A stretch of 64,000 bases of DNA from assembly GCF_016765635.1 (NCBI RefSeq), contig NZ_JAESVD010000001.1:62001-126000 (forward strand), written 5' to 3'. Below, piece after piece: positions 25,540 to 35,738 of the stretch (positions are counted from its first letter, which is position 1; each line of letters begins with the position of its first letter). Source of the DNA: Shewanella schlegeliana (GTDB lineage Bacteria; Pseudomonadota; Gammaproteobacteria; Enterobacterales; Shewanellaceae). The notes under the pieces were generated by a model that saw nothing but the letters and a program-made list of their open reading frames with translations, did no database searches and had not been told where the DNA came from. A program made the translations under genes and the position numbers.

Positions 25540-26655
25540 ATGGCTAAGATTGTAATTACTGCCAATACTAGTTGGTATTTGTATAATTTTAGGAAGAATA
25601 CAATATTATCCTTGATTCATGCTGGACACGATGTTATAGCAGTTGCCCCGCAAGACGAGTATTCATGTAATATAAAAAAAATGGGAGCAGATTTTGTACA
25701 TATCTCTATAGATAAAGGGGGAACAAACCCATTTCGAGATATATTTACTTTGTTTTCTTTTTACAGGATTTATAAAGGCTTGAGGTGTGATGTAGTTCTT
25801 AATTTCACTCCAAAGAATAACATATATAGCACCCTCGCGTCGCATGTTTGTGGGGCTAAAGCGATTAATAATATTGCTGGTCTAGGCGTTTTATTTATCG
25901 ATGAAACATACTCTTCCAAGATCGCAAGGCAACTTTATAAATTAAGTCAAAAATTTGCAAAGAAAGTATTTTTTCAAAACGAAGATGACCGTGCCTTATT
26001 TATTGAAAATAAAATTACTCCTGTAGAAATAACTGAGCGACTACCTGGTTCAGGTGCAGATCTTTCTCGTTTTAAGCTTTCTATCTCAAAAGATGATGGT
26101 GTCGTTAGCTTTTTACTGATCGCTCGTATGCTTTATGATAAAGGAATTATGCATTATATAGAGGCTGCGAGAGAGTTGAAGTTTAAATATCAAGGACAGA
26201 TTGATTTTAGACTATTGGGTTTTTTAGATGTAGATAATCCATCTGCAGTATCTAGAAAGGAAATGCAAGCTTGGGTCGACGAAGGAATCGTTGACTATCT
26301 AGGTACTTCTGATTCAGTTGAGACTGAAATATCTAAAGTAGATTGCGTAGTTTTACCTTCGTTTTATAGAGAGGGTGTTCCCAAGTCACTTCTAGAGGCG
26401 GGGGCTATGGGGAAACCAATCATTACTACCGATAATGTTGGGTGTCGTGAAACTGTTGACGATTCTGTAAATGGTTTTATTTGTCAGCCTAGGTCAACTA
26501 AAAGCTTAGTTTCCAGCTTGGATAAAATGTTTAAGTTAACACATGACGAGCGCTTGGCTATGGGCCGTGCTAGTAGGCTAAAAATGGAAACGGAATTCGA
26601 TGAAAAATTAGTAATAAATAGGTACTTACTTGCAATTGATGACATCCTTAATTAG
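25540..26655 (+). CDS. Glycosyltransferase family 4, candidate FucNAc transferase
   Basis: This 371-residue GT-B enzyme has the N-terminal motif ITANTSWYLYNFRKNTI, a central PGSGADLSRF (GT4 linker), VSFLLIARMLYDKGI opening the donor domain, and EGVPKSLLEAGAMGKPIITT containing E-x7-E near 284-298. It belongs to the group often found next to wecA and wbuC in FucNAc loci, whose members are thought to add FucNAc to the WecA-made GlcNAc-PP-lipid. That role is inferred from context. It is the last glycosyltransferase of the operon; a 212-base AT-rich gap follows before wecA. Confidence 0.8.
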   Translation: MAKIVITANTSWYLYNFRKNTILSLIHAGHDVIAVAPQDEYSCNIKKMGADFVHISIDKGGTNPFRDIFTLFSFYRIYKGLRCDVVLNFTPKNNIYSTLASHVCGAKAINNIAGLGVLFIDETYSSKIARQLYKLSQKFAKKVFFQNEDDRALFIENKITPVEITERLPGSGADLSRFKLSISKDDGVVSFLLIARMLYDKGIMHYIEAARELKFKYQGQIDFRLLGFLDVDNPSAVSRKEMQAWVDEGIVDYLGTSDSVETEISKVDCVVLPSFYREGVPKSLLEAGAMGKPIITTDNVGCRETVDDSVNGFICQPRSTKSLVSSLDKMFKLTHDERLAMGRASRLKMETEFDEKLVINRYLLAIDDILN

Positions 26656-26867
26656 CGCAATTGTTAAGTGAATTTACAGTCAAAAGTATTTTTTAATATT
26701 AATAATGTAATACGTTTGAATGTTTAATGCTTACTAGCTAAAATATTTTCTATTTCTTTGTCGGTTCCTCAATAAAATTGGCGATAAAGATGTTACTAAT
26801 TGTTGCGTGATTATGTTATACCGCGTTAATAGATGTTTTGTTTACGGGCTAATTTAGGGAAGATAGT

Positions 26868-27914
26868 ATGATTTTTTTAGTGCCATTTATCACCGGTTTC
26901 TTTCTGAGTTTTTTTGCTATAAAGTTTGCAGCGCCATATGCTGCGAAAGTTGGATTGGTAGATTTACCAAATGCTCGGAAGTTGCATGATGGTGCTGTTC
27001 CATTAATTGGTGGAGTGGGTATTTTTTTTAGCGTAATGATGGCTTCAACTCTTTTTATCGAGTACAGCAGGATTCTGAATCTCTACATAATCTCTTCTGC
27101 GTTGATATTGTTTATTGGCGTACTAGATGACCGTTATGACCTTTCTGTTAGACTGCGTATTATCGCGCAAGTAATTATAGCTTCAATTCTTATATTTGGT
27201 GCCGAATCCTATTTGACTTCACTTGGAAATATTTTTTATTTTGTCGAGATTAAACTTGGCTACTTAGGGGTATTGGTGACAGTATTAGCCGTCATCGGCT
27301 CTATCAATGCGTTTAACATGGTTGATGGTATCGATGGCTTAGCAGGTATGTTGAGCATAGTAACTTTTACATCACTAGCATTTTTATTCTATCAAGTTGG
27401 TAATCCTTGGTTTATATTGCCAATATTGTTTATCGCAGCAATCATGGCTTACCTTTGTTTCAATTTACGCTGGCCATTTGCTTCAGTTCAAAAAGTGTTC
27501 ATGGGCGACGCAGGCAGTATGTTGATTGGTTTAACCGTAGTATGGTTGCTAGTGACTGGGACAGAGTCTATTAACAAGGCATTTTCACCTGTTATCGCAC
27601 TATATCTGATTGCTATACCCTTGATGGATATGACTGCAATTATGTATCGTAGGTTAAAAAAAGGCCACTCTCCTTTTAAACCTGATAGAGATCATTTACA
27701 CCATATCTTTGAACGTGCAGGTTATAGCCGTAAACAAACTTTAGCTCGAATTACATTGTTGTCTGCAATACTTGCAATGATAGGTATTTTAGGCGAATTG
27801 CTAGCGGTTCCAGAAGCTATCATGTTTGTTGGGTTTTTAGTTATTTTTGCTGCATATAACTGGGCATTAGCACATGTTTGGCAGATTCTAACGTGGATTA
27901 GACGCAACGGCTAA
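26868..27914 (+). CDS. wecA: Undecaprenyl-phosphate GlcNAc-1-phosphate transferase WecA
   Basis: Integral inner-membrane enzyme that starts glycan assembly by transferring GlcNAc-1-P to undecaprenyl phosphate. The 348-residue protein has about 11 helices and the family motifs in order: GLVDLPNARKLHDGAVPLIGG near the N-terminus, VLDDRYDL (DD metal site, near 83-90), NMVDGIDGLAG near 150-160, FMGDAGSMLIG near 210-220, and DRDHLHHIFERAGYS (HxH loop, near 270-284). GGGAAG precedes the ATG. The gene ends in a terminator, so it closes the first polysaccharide operon. Confidence 0.93.
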   Translation: MIFLVPFITGFFLSFFAIKFAAPYAAKVGLVDLPNARKLHDGAVPLIGGVGIFFSVMMASTLFIEYSRILNLYIISSALILFIGVLDDRYDLSVRLRIIAQVIIASILIFGAESYLTSLGNIFYFVEIKLGYLGVLVTVLAVIGSINAFNMVDGIDGLAGMLSIVTFTSLAFLFYQVGNPWFILPILFIAAIMAYLCFNLRWPFASVQKVFMGDAGSMLIGLTVVWLLVTGTESINKAFSPVIALYLIAIPLMDMTAIMYRRLKKGHSPFKPDRDHLHHIFERAGYSRKQTLARITLLSAILAMIGILGELLAVPEAIMFVGFLVIFAAYNWALAHVWQILTWIRRNG

Positions 27915-27921
27915 ATATCGG

Positions 27922-27949
27922 AAAGCCAGCTCATTGAGTTGGCTTTTTT
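27922..27949 (+). terminator. Intrinsic terminator after wecA
   Basis: A stem of about 9-10 bp, AGCCAGCTCA/TGAGTTGGCT with one G-T pair, is followed by six T residues. It starts a few bases after the wecA stop codon. Confidence 0.85.
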
Positions 27950-27989
27950 GTTTTTGGTGAAGCGATTTAAGCGCCGAGAGCTGTTTAGT

Positions 27990-27995
27990 TATAAT
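27990..27995 (+). promoter_or_regulatory. Candidate -10 box for rmlA-rmlB
   Basis: TATAAT lies 130 bases before rmlA, downstream of the wecA terminator, so a fresh promoter is expected here. The -35 region (TTTAAG, 18 bases upstream) is poor. Confidence 0.35.
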
Positions 27996-28119
27996 ACAGA
28001 TTGAAAATTGTTTTTGTCTATTTTGACCTATCGTAAGAATACAGGCCCAATCATGTTTTTTATAATGTGTTTCATTACGGGAAATAACCTTGAAAAGTGC
28101 CACTAATAGCCAAGCGATT

Positions 28120-28989
28120 ATGAAAGGGATAGTTTTAGCTGGTGGGACAGGGTCTCGCCTTCACCCTATTACGCGTGGGGTGTCTAAGCAGCTGCTTCCC
28201 GTTTACGATAAGCCGATGATCTATTATCCTCTTTCGGTGTTAATGCTTGCTGGAATCCGTGATGTGCTAATTATTACTACACCAGAGGAGCAGATGCTGT
28301 TTCAGCGTTTACTCGGTGATGGGAGTGATTTTGGTCTAGATTTGTCTTTTGCAGTTCAAACAAAGCCCGAAGGCATTGCACAGGCATTTTTGATTGCAGA
28401 AGACTTCATTGGTGATGATGGCGTTTGCTTAGTGCTTGGTGACAATGTTTTTTATGGTCAAGGGTTTAGTGAGTCTTTAAAAGCCGCGGCTAATAAGCCA
28501 TCTGGCGCCACTATTTTTGCGTATCAGGCACAGCAAGCCGAGCGATTCGGTGTAGTAGAGTTTGATCACTCATTAAAGGCTGTATCTATCGAAGAAAAGC
28601 CAACTCAGCCTAAATCTAATTGGGCGGTAACCGGACTCTATTTTTATGATAATAGAGTCGTCAATATCGCTAAAAACTTAACGCCATCTGAACGGCATGA
28701 GCTAGAGATCACCGATATTAACCAAGCTTATTTAATGCAAGGAGAATTACAGGTAGAAAGGCTGGGACGCGGCTTTGCATGGTTAGACACTGGCACGTTT
28801 GATAGTTTGCAGCAAGCTTCCTCTTTTGTACAAACCATTGAAACGGTGCAAGGATTGAAGGTTGCTTGTTTAGAAGAGATAGGCTGGCGAAGTGGCTGGC
28901 TGTCGGATGAAAAAATTGTCCGAATAGCACAATCAATGACACATAATAGCTACGGGCAATACTTGCTTAATTTGATACAAGATAGGTAA
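28120..28989 (+). CDS. rmlA: Glucose-1-phosphate thymidylyltransferase RmlA
   Basis: First enzyme of dTDP-L-rhamnose synthesis; makes dTDP-glucose from glucose-1-phosphate and dTTP. From the ATG at 28120 the protein has 289 residues, the normal RmlA length. Motifs are [18 protein letters not shown] (GGxGxRL), [24 protein letters not shown] and [23 protein letters not shown]. The frame opens with a TTG at 28090, which would add a 10-residue extension absent from the family. It is followed after 12 bases by rmlB. Confidence 0.95.
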   Translation: MKGIVLAGGTGSRLHPITRGVSKQLLPVYDKPMIYYPLSVLMLAGIRDVLIITTPEEQMLFQRLLGDGSDFGLDLSFAVQTKPEGIAQAFLIAEDFIGDDGVCLVLGDNVFYGQGFSESLKAAANKPSGATIFAYQAQQAERFGVVEFDHSLKAVSIEEKPTQPKSNWAVTGLYFYDNRVVNIAKNLTPSERHELEITDINQAYLMQGELQVERLGRGFAWLDTGTFDSLQQASSFVQTIETVQGLKVACLEEIGWRSGWLSDEKIVRIAQSMTHNSYGQYLLNLIQDR

Positions 28990-29001
28990 TAGGGTTGTTG
29001 G

Positions 29002-30054
29002 ATGAGTAAGGTCATATTAGTCACTGGTGGCTCAGGGTTTATCGGTTCTGCATTAGTACACTTTCTTATTAATCACACTGAGCATACGGTGATTAACTTG
29101 GATAAATTGACTTATGCCTGTGATCCGGGGTCTTTAGCTGAAATTGAATTATCTAGTCGCTATGCATTTGTGCAGGGTGATATTTGTGATAGGACTTTGG
29201 TTGATAAGCTACTTATACAGTATAAAGCTGATGTCATTATTCACTTAGCCGCTGAAAGTCATGTAGACCGCTCAATCGATGGACCGGCTGAGTTTATGCA
29301 AACTAACATCATAGGTACCTATACCTTGCTTGAGGCGTGCCGTGAATATTATGCTTCACTCCAAGGGAATAAAAGGGATGAGTTTCGCTTTCATCACGTA
29401 TCCACCGATGAGGTGTATGGTGATCTGGCTGAGGGTGACTTGTTTACCGAAACTACAAGGTATGACCCTAGCTCTCCGTATTCGGCCAGCAAAGCGGCAT
29501 CCGATCATTTAGTTCGGGCTTGGCATAGAACCTACGGTTTACCCGTTGTCGTGACAAATTGCTCTAATAATTATGGACCTTTTCAGCACGCTGAAAAATT
29601 AATTCCGCTGACTATCACCAATGCGCTAGATGGTAAACCAATCCCCATTTACGGTGACGGCTTACAAGTCAGAGATTGGTTATATGTTGAAGACCATGTG
29701 AGAGCGATCTATACCGTTTTGAGTGAAGGTAAAGTCGGTGAAACCTACAACGTAGGCGGTAACTGTGAAAAGCGTAATATCGACGTGGTTAATATGATCT
29801 GCGAACTTCTTGAGGAGTTCGCTCCAGATAATCAAAATTCATTGAAGCTAAGCAGTAATACATTTGGATTTAAGGGATTAATTACTTTTGTTGAAGATAG
29901 GCTTGGGCATGACGTTCGCTATGCGATTGACTCAAGTAAGATTCAGAGAGAACTTGGCTGGAGTCCTGTAGAGTCTTTTGAATCTGGGTTAAGGAAAACC
30001 GTAGAGTGGTATGTAAAGGCGGCGGAAAAAGCAAAGACGGTTGAAATCCGATAA
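29002..30054 (+). CDS. rmlB: dTDP-glucose 4,6-dehydratase RmlB
   Basis: Second enzyme of dTDP-L-rhamnose synthesis. The 350-residue SDR shows [13 protein letters not shown] (NAD-binding), [39 protein letters not shown] (catalytic Thr-Asp-Glu) and [14 protein letters not shown] (YxxxK). It is of standard length. rmlC and rmlD are not adjacent but lie at 35178 and 59072, so the pathway is split over more than 30 kb. A mosaic element begins at the stop codon. Confidence 0.96.
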   Translation: MSKVILVTGGSGFIGSALVHFLINHTEHTVINLDKLTYACDPGSLAEIELSSRYAFVQGDICDRTLVDKLLIQYKADVIIHLAAESHVDRSIDGPAEFMQTNIIGTYTLLEACREYYASLQGNKRDEFRFHHVSTDEVYGDLAEGDLFTETTRYDPSSPYSASKAASDHLVRAWHRTYGLPVVVTNCSNNYGPFQHAEKLIPLTITNALDGKPIPIYGDGLQVRDWLYVEDHVRAIYTVLSEGKVGETYNVGGNCEKRNIDVVNMICELLEEFAPDNQNSLKLSSNTFGFKGLITFVEDRLGHDVRYAIDSSKIQRELGWSPVESFESGLRKTVEWYVKAAEKAKTVEIR

Positions 30055-30145
30055 AGGCTAGGACGGAGAAGCCGAAACGGCCTGTGGCCTTACGGAGCGT
30101 TTACAGGCGCTTTGCTTAGGGCAAAACGAAAGCGTCTTAACTGTT
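30055..30145. repeat. Short mosaic intergenic element
   Basis: Starts right after the rmlB stop with GGCTAGGACGG, then AACGGCCTGTGGCCTTACGG and a degenerate GCGCTTTGCTTAGGG. It is a shortened relative of the larger elements. Confidence 0.65.
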
Positions 30146-30151
30146 GTAGGT

Positions 30152-30175
30152 CGGCATTTATGCCGTCAATTTTTT
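30152..30175 (+). terminator. Probable intrinsic terminator after rmlB
   Basis: A CGGCAT/ATGCCG stem with a 2-base loop is followed after four bases by a run of T residues. Strength is moderate. Confidence 0.5.
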
Positions 30176-30278
30176 ATATTAAAATGAAATATTTATAGGC
30201 TAAATCCCAACCTACGCAAAATGTGTGGCTACGGTAATCCTCCCGTTTTAAACTGCAATTAAAAGAAGAAGTTAAGTT

Positions 30279-31733
30279 CTAGCCTGTTGGGATAATCATT
30301 TCGCACTGTGGTATTAGTTCTTTCAATTTTCTTGCTAACGCTTGTTTGGCCTCGTTATCACCGTGGACGATGCGGATGTGTTTCGGTTTGTGCTCAATGC
30401 CTTTGACAAAATCTATCAGGTTCTGTTGATCCGCATGGGCTGAGTAGCCGCTGATGGTGTGTATGCCTGCCTTTATATCGATTTTCTCCCCTTCAATATA
30501 GACGTAGCCACCCGTTGGCCCATATGTCTGAATATCCCGCCCAGTAGTACCTTGTGCTTGGTAACCCACAAATAAAATATCTGCAGTCGGTTCAGGTAAA
30601 AAGCGCTGTAGATAGTTAATGATTCGTCCGCCTGTACACATACCGCTTGCAGCTATTACAACAGCAGGCTTTTGTCTGCTGGATAGGTAGTTTATTACTG
30701 CTAGGTGATCTTGGTGATTATCTATGGTGTAAAGCTGACTAAAGTCCAGAGGGTGACGTCGGTGCATTAATACCGATTTAGCCTCGTTATCCCATAGCTT
30801 TTTATATTTTATGTATTGCTTGGTAAAGTTCGCCGCCATAGGTGAGTCGACAACTATCTCTATACTCTGCCACATAGGGTTGTGTTGTTGGTTAAAGATA
30901 ATTTGCTCTAACTCATACAGTAACTCTTGGGTACGACCAATACTAAAGGCTGGAATGAGTACTACGCCGTTGTCGCTGACTGATTTCTCTATGACCTGAC
31001 GTAGGCTTTCGGCCCTATATTCACGCTGAAGGTGGTTTTTATCGCCATAGGTAGATTCAACCACTAAGGTGTCGGCACGTAATGGGCTTTTAGGGCTTGG
31101 TAGTAACGGTGTATTCGTTGCGCCTAGGTCGCCTGAGAAAACGATGATGTGCTTATCTTGTCTGTTGCTTGAGTCACCGTTAAGGCTTGTCAGAGCGTTA
31201 CTATTCTTGTCAGTTTGTGATAGTTGACTTAACTCTATTTCTACGTAAGCGGAACCTAGTATATGGCCCGCGACATTAAACCGCGCTTTGGCTTGTTGGT
31301 ATCCACTGTCACAATTATTCACCTCTAAGGTAAACCATTGGTCATAATCAATTGGCTTAATTAACTGCTGTAAGCGTTTTAAATATAGGCTAATTAATCG
31401 CTGATTTTTAGTGACGCCGACCTTTAGCGCATCTTCTATGACTAACGGTAGTAATGCCGCGGTTGCTGTTGTGGCATATACTGGGCCATTAAAACCTGCT
31501 GCCAATAGATAAGGGATCCTGCCTACATGGTCTATGTGGCAGTGGGTAACAATGAGTGCGGTTATTTGGCTTAAATCAAACTCTATTTGAAGTTGATTAG
31601 TTGAAGAGTCACTTGTTGCTTCATCGCCTTGAAATAGTCCACAGTCGATTAGAATACTAGATTGCTCATTAATATCTAATTGATGGCATGAGCCTGTGAC
31701 TCCATTAACGGCACCGTGATGGATAATTTTCAT
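30279..31733 (-). CDS. Metallo-beta-lactamase/beta-CASP RNA-processing exonuclease-like protein
   Basis: This 484-residue cytoplasmic protein has an N-terminal MBL fold with VTHCHIDHVGRIPYL (HxHxDH zinc motif, near residues 63-77) and FSGDLGATNTPLLP. The beta-CASP insert shows VVESTYGDKNH, VLIPAFSIGRTQELL and VIAASGMCTGGRIINYL, and the C-terminal RMMBL segment ends HTISGYSAHADQQNLIDF and HIRIVHGDNEAK. Such proteins are RNases related to CPSF-73 and RNase J. It is on the strand opposite to the sugar-nucleotide genes and has no obvious link to polysaccharide synthesis. The start ATG lies at 31733; the leader contains mosaic repeats. Confidence 0.9.
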   Translation of the reverse strand: MKIIHHGAVNGVTGSCHQLDINEQSSILIDCGLFQGDEATSDSSTNQLQIEFDLSQITALIVTHCHIDHVGRIPYLLAAGFNGPVYATTATAALLPLVIEDALKVGVTKNQRLISLYLKRLQQLIKPIDYDQWFTLEVNNCDSGYQQAKARFNVAGHILGSAYVEIELSQLSQTDKNSNALTSLNGDSSNRQDKHIIVFSGDLGATNTPLLPSPKSPLRADTLVVESTYGDKNHLQREYRAESLRQVIEKSVSDNGVVLIPAFSIGRTQELLYELEQIIFNQQHNPMWQSIEIVVDSPMAANFTKQYIKYKKLWDNEAKSVLMHRRHPLDFSQLYTIDNHQDHLAVINYLSSRQKPAVVIAASGMCTGGRIINYLQRFLPEPTADILFVGYQAQGTTGRDIQTYGPTGGYVYIEGEKIDIKAGIHTISGYSAHADQQNLIDFVKGIEHKPKHIRIVHGDNEAKQALARKLKELIPQCEMIIPTG

Positions 31734-31759
31734 ATTTGATTTCCTTATCGTAGTTTTAA

Positions 31760-32200
31760 GCGCAGAAACTAGAGTGTGGCTCCGCCACGACGAGAGCGTT
31801 GCTATGCTCCTGCTAGATTCTATACGATCGAAAAGTTAAAGCTAAGACTTAAAAGCGGAACGGCCTTCGGCCTGACGGTATACGGAACGTTCACAGGCTC
31901 ACTTACGTAACACTTTGCTGATGGTACACGTGAATAAGGGCGCTGCGCTTCTAGGGCGTGACTTCGTCACAGCGAGAACGTCACTAAGCTCCTTCTAGGC
32001 TTTAGGGAAAGCGAAGCTAACCTACATAAAGAAAGTTCTAGAGAAAGCTAAGACGATTAAAAGCCGGTAAAGCAAGAAAGCAAATAAGTGGACGTTAAAG
32101 GGCCTTGTTTTCTGCTTTCCTAGCAGGGCGAAGGCCGCTCTAGCAGTGAGCCTGCGAACGTTCTAGGCTCTAGAACCTGATTAGCTTTTACAAATGTGAG
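31760..32200. repeat. Mosaic intergenic element upstream of ugd
   Basis: The 533-base gap holds a long imperfect palindrome. Left-half words are GGAACGGCCTTCGGCC, GGAACGTTCACAGGCTCACTT, GGGCGCTGCGCTTCTAGG, GTGAC-TTC-GTCAC near 31963-31975 and GTTCTAGAGAAAGC. Right-half words are CTGCTTTCCTAGCAGGGCG and AGTGAGCCTGCGAACGTTC, ending CTAGAACC near 32181. No gene is present. Confidence 0.78.
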
Positions 32201-32266
32201 CCAAAAACAAGACTTTTCTTGCTTGGAGTGCTATTTTACGCGGATATTTTTTTTAAAGGTTTTAAA

Positions 32267-33433
32267 ATGAAAATTGCTATAGCAGGGACAGGCTATGTCG
32301 GTCTGTCAAACGCGGTATTGTTGGCACAAAAAAACACCGTAATGGCTGTTGATATTGTTGCTGAAAAAGTTGAGATGATTAACCAAGGGCTGTCGCCTAT
32401 AGCAGATGTCGAGATAGAAGATTACCTAAAAAATCATAAGCTTGATTTGACCGCTACGCTTGATAAGCAATTGGCCTATCAAGACGCAGACTATGTAGTT
32501 GTTGCTACACCGACCGATTATGACACTGAATCAAATTACTTTAATACCGCATCTGTTGAGGCGGTAATTCAAGATGTGTTAGCCATTAATCCAAATGCGG
32601 TGATGGTGATTAAATCAACTGTTCCAGTAGGATATACCGAGTCAATAAAGCAAAAATTCAATACACAAAATATCATCTTCTCACCGGAGTTTTTACGTGA
32701 AGGCAGAGCCCTTTACGATAACTTGCACCCATCGCGTATTATTATTGGTGAGCGCTCTGTTCGCGCAGAAGTATTTGCAAACTTACTTGCAAGCGCTGCG
32801 ATTAAAGAAAACATTGATATTCTTTATACCGACTCGACTGAAGCCGAAGCGGTTAAGCTTTTCTCAAATACTTACCTTGCAATGCGTGTTGCATATTTTA
32901 ATGAGCTAGACAGCTACGCCGAGTCCCATGGTTTAGATTCACGTCAAATTATTGAGGGGGTTGGATTGGACCCTCGTATTGGTAATCACTACAATAATCC
33001 ATCTTTTGGTTACGGTGGTTACTGCCTACCAAAGGACACTAAACAGCTTCGCGCTAATTATGCCGATGTACCAAATAGCCTGATTAGTGCAATTGTTGAT
33101 GCTAACTCTACCCGTAAAGACTTTATTGCTGACTCAATTATTAAGAAGCAGCCAAAAGTTGTTGGTATCTACCGCCTAATTATGAAATCAGGGTCAGATA
33201 ACTTCCGCGCATCTTCTATCCAAGGCATTATGAAGCGAATTAAAGCCAAGGGTATCGAGGTCGTAGTCTATGAGCCTGTGCTAAATGAGCCAGAGTTCTT
33301 TAACTCTCGTGTAATGCAAGATTTGAATGAATTTAAACAGCTCTCAGATGTCATAGTATCAAACCGAATGGTTGATGAATTAGCTGATGTCGCAGGCAAA
33401 GTTTATACCCGCGATCTGTTTGGCTCGGATTGA
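32267..33433 (+). CDS. ugd: UDP-glucose 6-dehydrogenase
   Basis: Oxidises UDP-glucose to UDP-glucuronate. From ATG 32267 the protein has 388 residues, the length of the E. coli-type enzyme. Motifs are [16 protein letters not shown] (NAD-binding), [37 protein letters not shown] near 144-159 and [15 protein letters not shown] (catalytic Cys, near 253-267). The frame extends upstream by 16 codons, but AAAGG before ATG 32267 and family alignment favour this start. It supplies substrate for the epimerase gene that follows. Confidence 0.95.
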   Translation: MKIAIAGTGYVGLSNAVLLAQKNTVMAVDIVAEKVEMINQGLSPIADVEIEDYLKNHKLDLTATLDKQLAYQDADYVVVATPTDYDTESNYFNTASVEAVIQDVLAINPNAVMVIKSTVPVGYTESIKQKFNTQNIIFSPEFLREGRALYDNLHPSRIIIGERSVRAEVFANLLASAAIKENIDILYTDSTEAEAVKLFSNTYLAMRVAYFNELDSYAESHGLDSRQIIEGVGLDPRIGNHYNNPSFGYGGYCLPKDTKQLRANYADVPNSLISAIVDANSTRKDFIADSIIKKQPKVVGIYRLIMKSGSDNFRASSIQGIMKRIKAKGIEVVVYEPVLNEPEFFNSRVMQDLNEFKQLSDVIVSNRMVDELADVAGKVYTRDLFGSD

Positions 33434-33740
33434 GGAAACGCTGAGAAGGGCGCTACGTTTCTAGGATGTTAGGGCGTGGCTTCGCCACTTCGAGAACGCT
33501 TCGCTTCTAGGTTAGAGCAAAGAAAATAAAGTAAGGAAAGAAAAGAAGATTCTAGGTACAGGGTAAGACGGCTAAACTTCAGAAGAGTCGGAAATAGCGA
33601 AGACGAATAAGCAGAATTAGAAGATAGTAAGAAAGATTACTGGGGCGCCTTTGGTTTTTTGACTTTCTTAGTCGGACGCAGTCCGTCCTCGAAGCGAAGC
33701 GTCCTAGCTCCTAGAGCCTTCTTTAACAAAAGAGATTTTT
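33434..33740. repeat. Mosaic intergenic element between ugd and the epimerase gene
   Basis: Starts 9 bases after the ugd stop with GCTGAGAAGGGCGCTACG and contains GGCGTGGCTTCGCCACTTCG near 33473-33492, GCTTCGC near 33499, a T-rich centre and the closing CGAAGCGAAGCGTCCTAG near 33690. The whole 307-base gap is repeat sequence. Confidence 0.78.
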
Positions 33741-34751
33741 ATGAAATATTTAGTAACTGGTGCTGCAGGTTTTATTGGCTCAAAAGTAAGTGAGCGCTTA
33801 TGTGCTGCAGGTCATGAAGTGGTTGGTATCGACAATATCAATGATTACTATGACGTGAACTTAAAATTGGACCGTCTTAAAAATTTGGAGCCTCAGGCTC
33901 TTTTTTCATTTAAGAAGTTAGACTTAGCCGATAGAGAAGGCATTGCAGCTCTGTTTGCTGAGCAAGGTTTCGATAGAGTGATTCACTTGGCGGCGCAAGC
34001 TGGGGTTCGCTACTCGATTGATAACCCAATGGCTTATGCCGATAGTAACTTAGTAGGGCATCTGACTATTTTAGAAGGCTGTCGTCACCATAAGATTCAG
34101 CATCTGGTATATGCGTCATCTAGCTCTGTTTATGGCCTTAATTCAAAAATGCCTTTCTCGACAGATGACAGTGTTGATCACCCAATCTCTCTATATGCTG
34201 CGACTAAGAAAGCTAATGAGCTGATGTCACACACCTACTCGCACCTTTATGGCGTACCAACTACTGGTCTGCGTTTCTTTACCGTTTATGGTCCTTGGGG
34301 ACGCCCTGATATGGCGCTGCTTAAGTTCACTAATAAAATTGTGAAGGGGGAAGCGATTGATGTTTATAACCACGGTAATTTGAGCCGCGATTTCACCTAT
34401 ATCGATGATATTGTCGAAGGCATTATTCGTATTCAAGACAGTGTTCCAGTTGCAAACCCTGAGTGGTCTGCCGAATCAGCAACTCCTGCGACTAGCTCTG
34501 CACCGTATCGTGTATTTAATATTGGTAATGGTAGCCCTGTTAAATTGATGGATTACATCTCTGCACTTGAGAAGTCATTGGGTATCGAAGCTATTAAAAA
34601 CATGATGGATATGCAACCTGGCGACGTGCATTCAACTTGGGCAGATACCGAAGATCTATTCAAAACTGTAGGTTACAAGCCACAAACTAGCGTCGAAGAG
34701 GGCGTACAGAAGTTTGTTGAATGGTATAAAGAGTATTACATGAAGGGCTAA
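33741..34751 (+). CDS. NAD-dependent epimerase, probable UDP-glucuronate 4-epimerase
   Basis: This 336-residue extended SDR has VTGAAGFIGSKVSERL (NAD-binding), GIDNINDYYDVNLKLDRL, HLAAQAGVRYSIDNP, YASSSSVYGLN and LYAATKKANELMSH (YxxxK), and RFFTVYGPWGRPDMAL. The NDYYD and PWGRPDMA motifs are characteristic of UDP-glucuronate 4-epimerases, which convert UDP-GlcA to UDP-GalA. The ugd gene just upstream provides the substrate. The final codons MKG-stop read into the next repeat: the TAA stop is part of the repeat's leading word GCTAAGAAGG. Confidence 0.88.
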   Translation: MKYLVTGAAGFIGSKVSERLCAAGHEVVGIDNINDYYDVNLKLDRLKNLEPQALFSFKKLDLADREGIAALFAEQGFDRVIHLAAQAGVRYSIDNPMAYADSNLVGHLTILEGCRHHKIQHLVYASSSSVYGLNSKMPFSTDDSVDHPISLYAATKKANELMSHTYSHLYGVPTTGLRFFTVYGPWGRPDMALLKFTNKIVKGEAIDVYNHGNLSRDFTYIDDIVEGIIRIQDSVPVANPEWSAESATPATSSAPYRVFNIGNGSPVKLMDYISALEKSLGIEAIKNMMDMQPGDVHSTWADTEDLFKTVGYKPQTSVEEGVQKFVEWYKEYYMKG

Positions 34752-35160
34752 GAAGGGCGCTGCGCTTCTAGGGCGTGACTCCGTCACTTCGAGATCGTCG
34801 CGTTGCGACTTCTAGACTCTAGGTAAATGCGAAGAAGGTATAAGCTGAGACAGAAAAGCAGAACGGTCTGTGGCCTACGGTTGACGGAACGTTTCGCTGA
34901 CGGTTGGGAGCTAAGAAGGGCGCTGCGCTTCTAGGATGCTAGGGCGTGGCTTCGCCACTTCGAGGACGCTGCGCTTCTAGGTTAAAGCAAAGACGGATAA
35001 GCAAAAGCTGGGAGAGCAAGAAAGATTAAGGGCTGTGCTGTTTTGCTTTTGATTTCCTAGCAGGCCGAAGGCCATTCTCGAAGCGAAGCGCTCTAGGCTC
35101 TTCTTTAACCCTAGAATCTAGGACCTTCTTTTAACTCTAGAACCTTTTTAAACTCCAATT
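34752..35160. repeat. Mosaic intergenic element upstream of rmlC
   Basis: The gap is filled by two partial copies of the element. Visible words include GTGACTCCGTCAC, GTCGCGTTGCGAC, AACGGTCTGTGGCC, GGCGTGGCTTCGCCACTTCG near 34942-34961, GGTTAAAGCAAAGACGG, the conserved tail TTTTGATTTCCTAGCAGGCC and GAAGCGAAGCGCTCTAG. It ends in CTAGAA words about 20 bases before rmlC. Confidence 0.78.
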
Positions 35161-35177
35161 TTATTCAAGAAAACACG

Positions 35178-35738
35178 ATGAAACTAATTCCGACTTCAAT
35201 TACTGATGTGTTGCTTTTTGAGCCTAAAGTCTTTGGTGACGAACGTGGTTTCTTCATGGAAACCTTTCGCCAATCTGATTTTGAGGCGTTGTTTGCCGAA
35301 GTCGGCATGATGTGTCCGAGCTTTGTGCAAGAGAATATGAGCCGATCGCAAAAGCATGTGCTGCGAGGTTTGCATTATCAAGAAGTACATCCCCAAGGAA
35401 AGCTTATTCGCGTAACTGCTGGTAGCATTTTCGATGTTGCGGTCGATATTCGAAATGATTCAAAGACCTTTGGCCAATGGTTTGGGCAAGTTTTATCTGC
35501 TGAAAATAGACTGCAAATGTATATCCCTCCTGGCTTTGCCCATGGATTTTTTACCTTAAGTGAATACGCTGACATTATCTACAAATGCACTGATTACTAT
35601 ACGCCAGAGTTTGAAAGAGTTATTGCCTGGAATGATCCTCAATTAAATATCCAATGGCCGTTAGAAGAGGGCGTAGAGCCGGTTTTATCGGAGAAGGATA
35701 AAAAAGCTGAGAAGGGCGCTATGCTTCTAGGATGCTAG
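35178..35738 (+). CDS. rmlC: dTDP-4-dehydrorhamnose 3,5-epimerase RmlC with repeat-derived C-terminus
   Basis: Third enzyme of dTDP-L-rhamnose synthesis, a cupin. The 186-residue protein shows LLFEPKVFGDERGFFMETF, VLRGLHYQ near 61-68 (catalytic His), KLIRVTAGSIFDVAVDIR, PPGFAHGFFTLSE near 118-130 and YKCTDYYTPEFERVIAWNDP. It is of normal length, but the last ten residues (AEKGAMLLGC) and the TAG stop are encoded by the repeat that begins GCTGAGAAGGGCGC. The native tail was probably replaced when the repeat arrived; catalytic regions are intact. Confidence 0.95.
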   Translation: MKLIPTSITDVLLFEPKVFGDERGFFMETFRQSDFEALFAEVGMMCPSFVQENMSRSQKHVLRGLHYQEVHPQGKLIRVTAGSIFDVAVDIRNDSKTFGQWFGQVLSAENRLQMYIPPGFAHGFFTLSEYADIIYKCTDYYTPEFERVIAWNDPQLNIQWPLEEGVEPVLSEKDKKAEKGAMLLGC

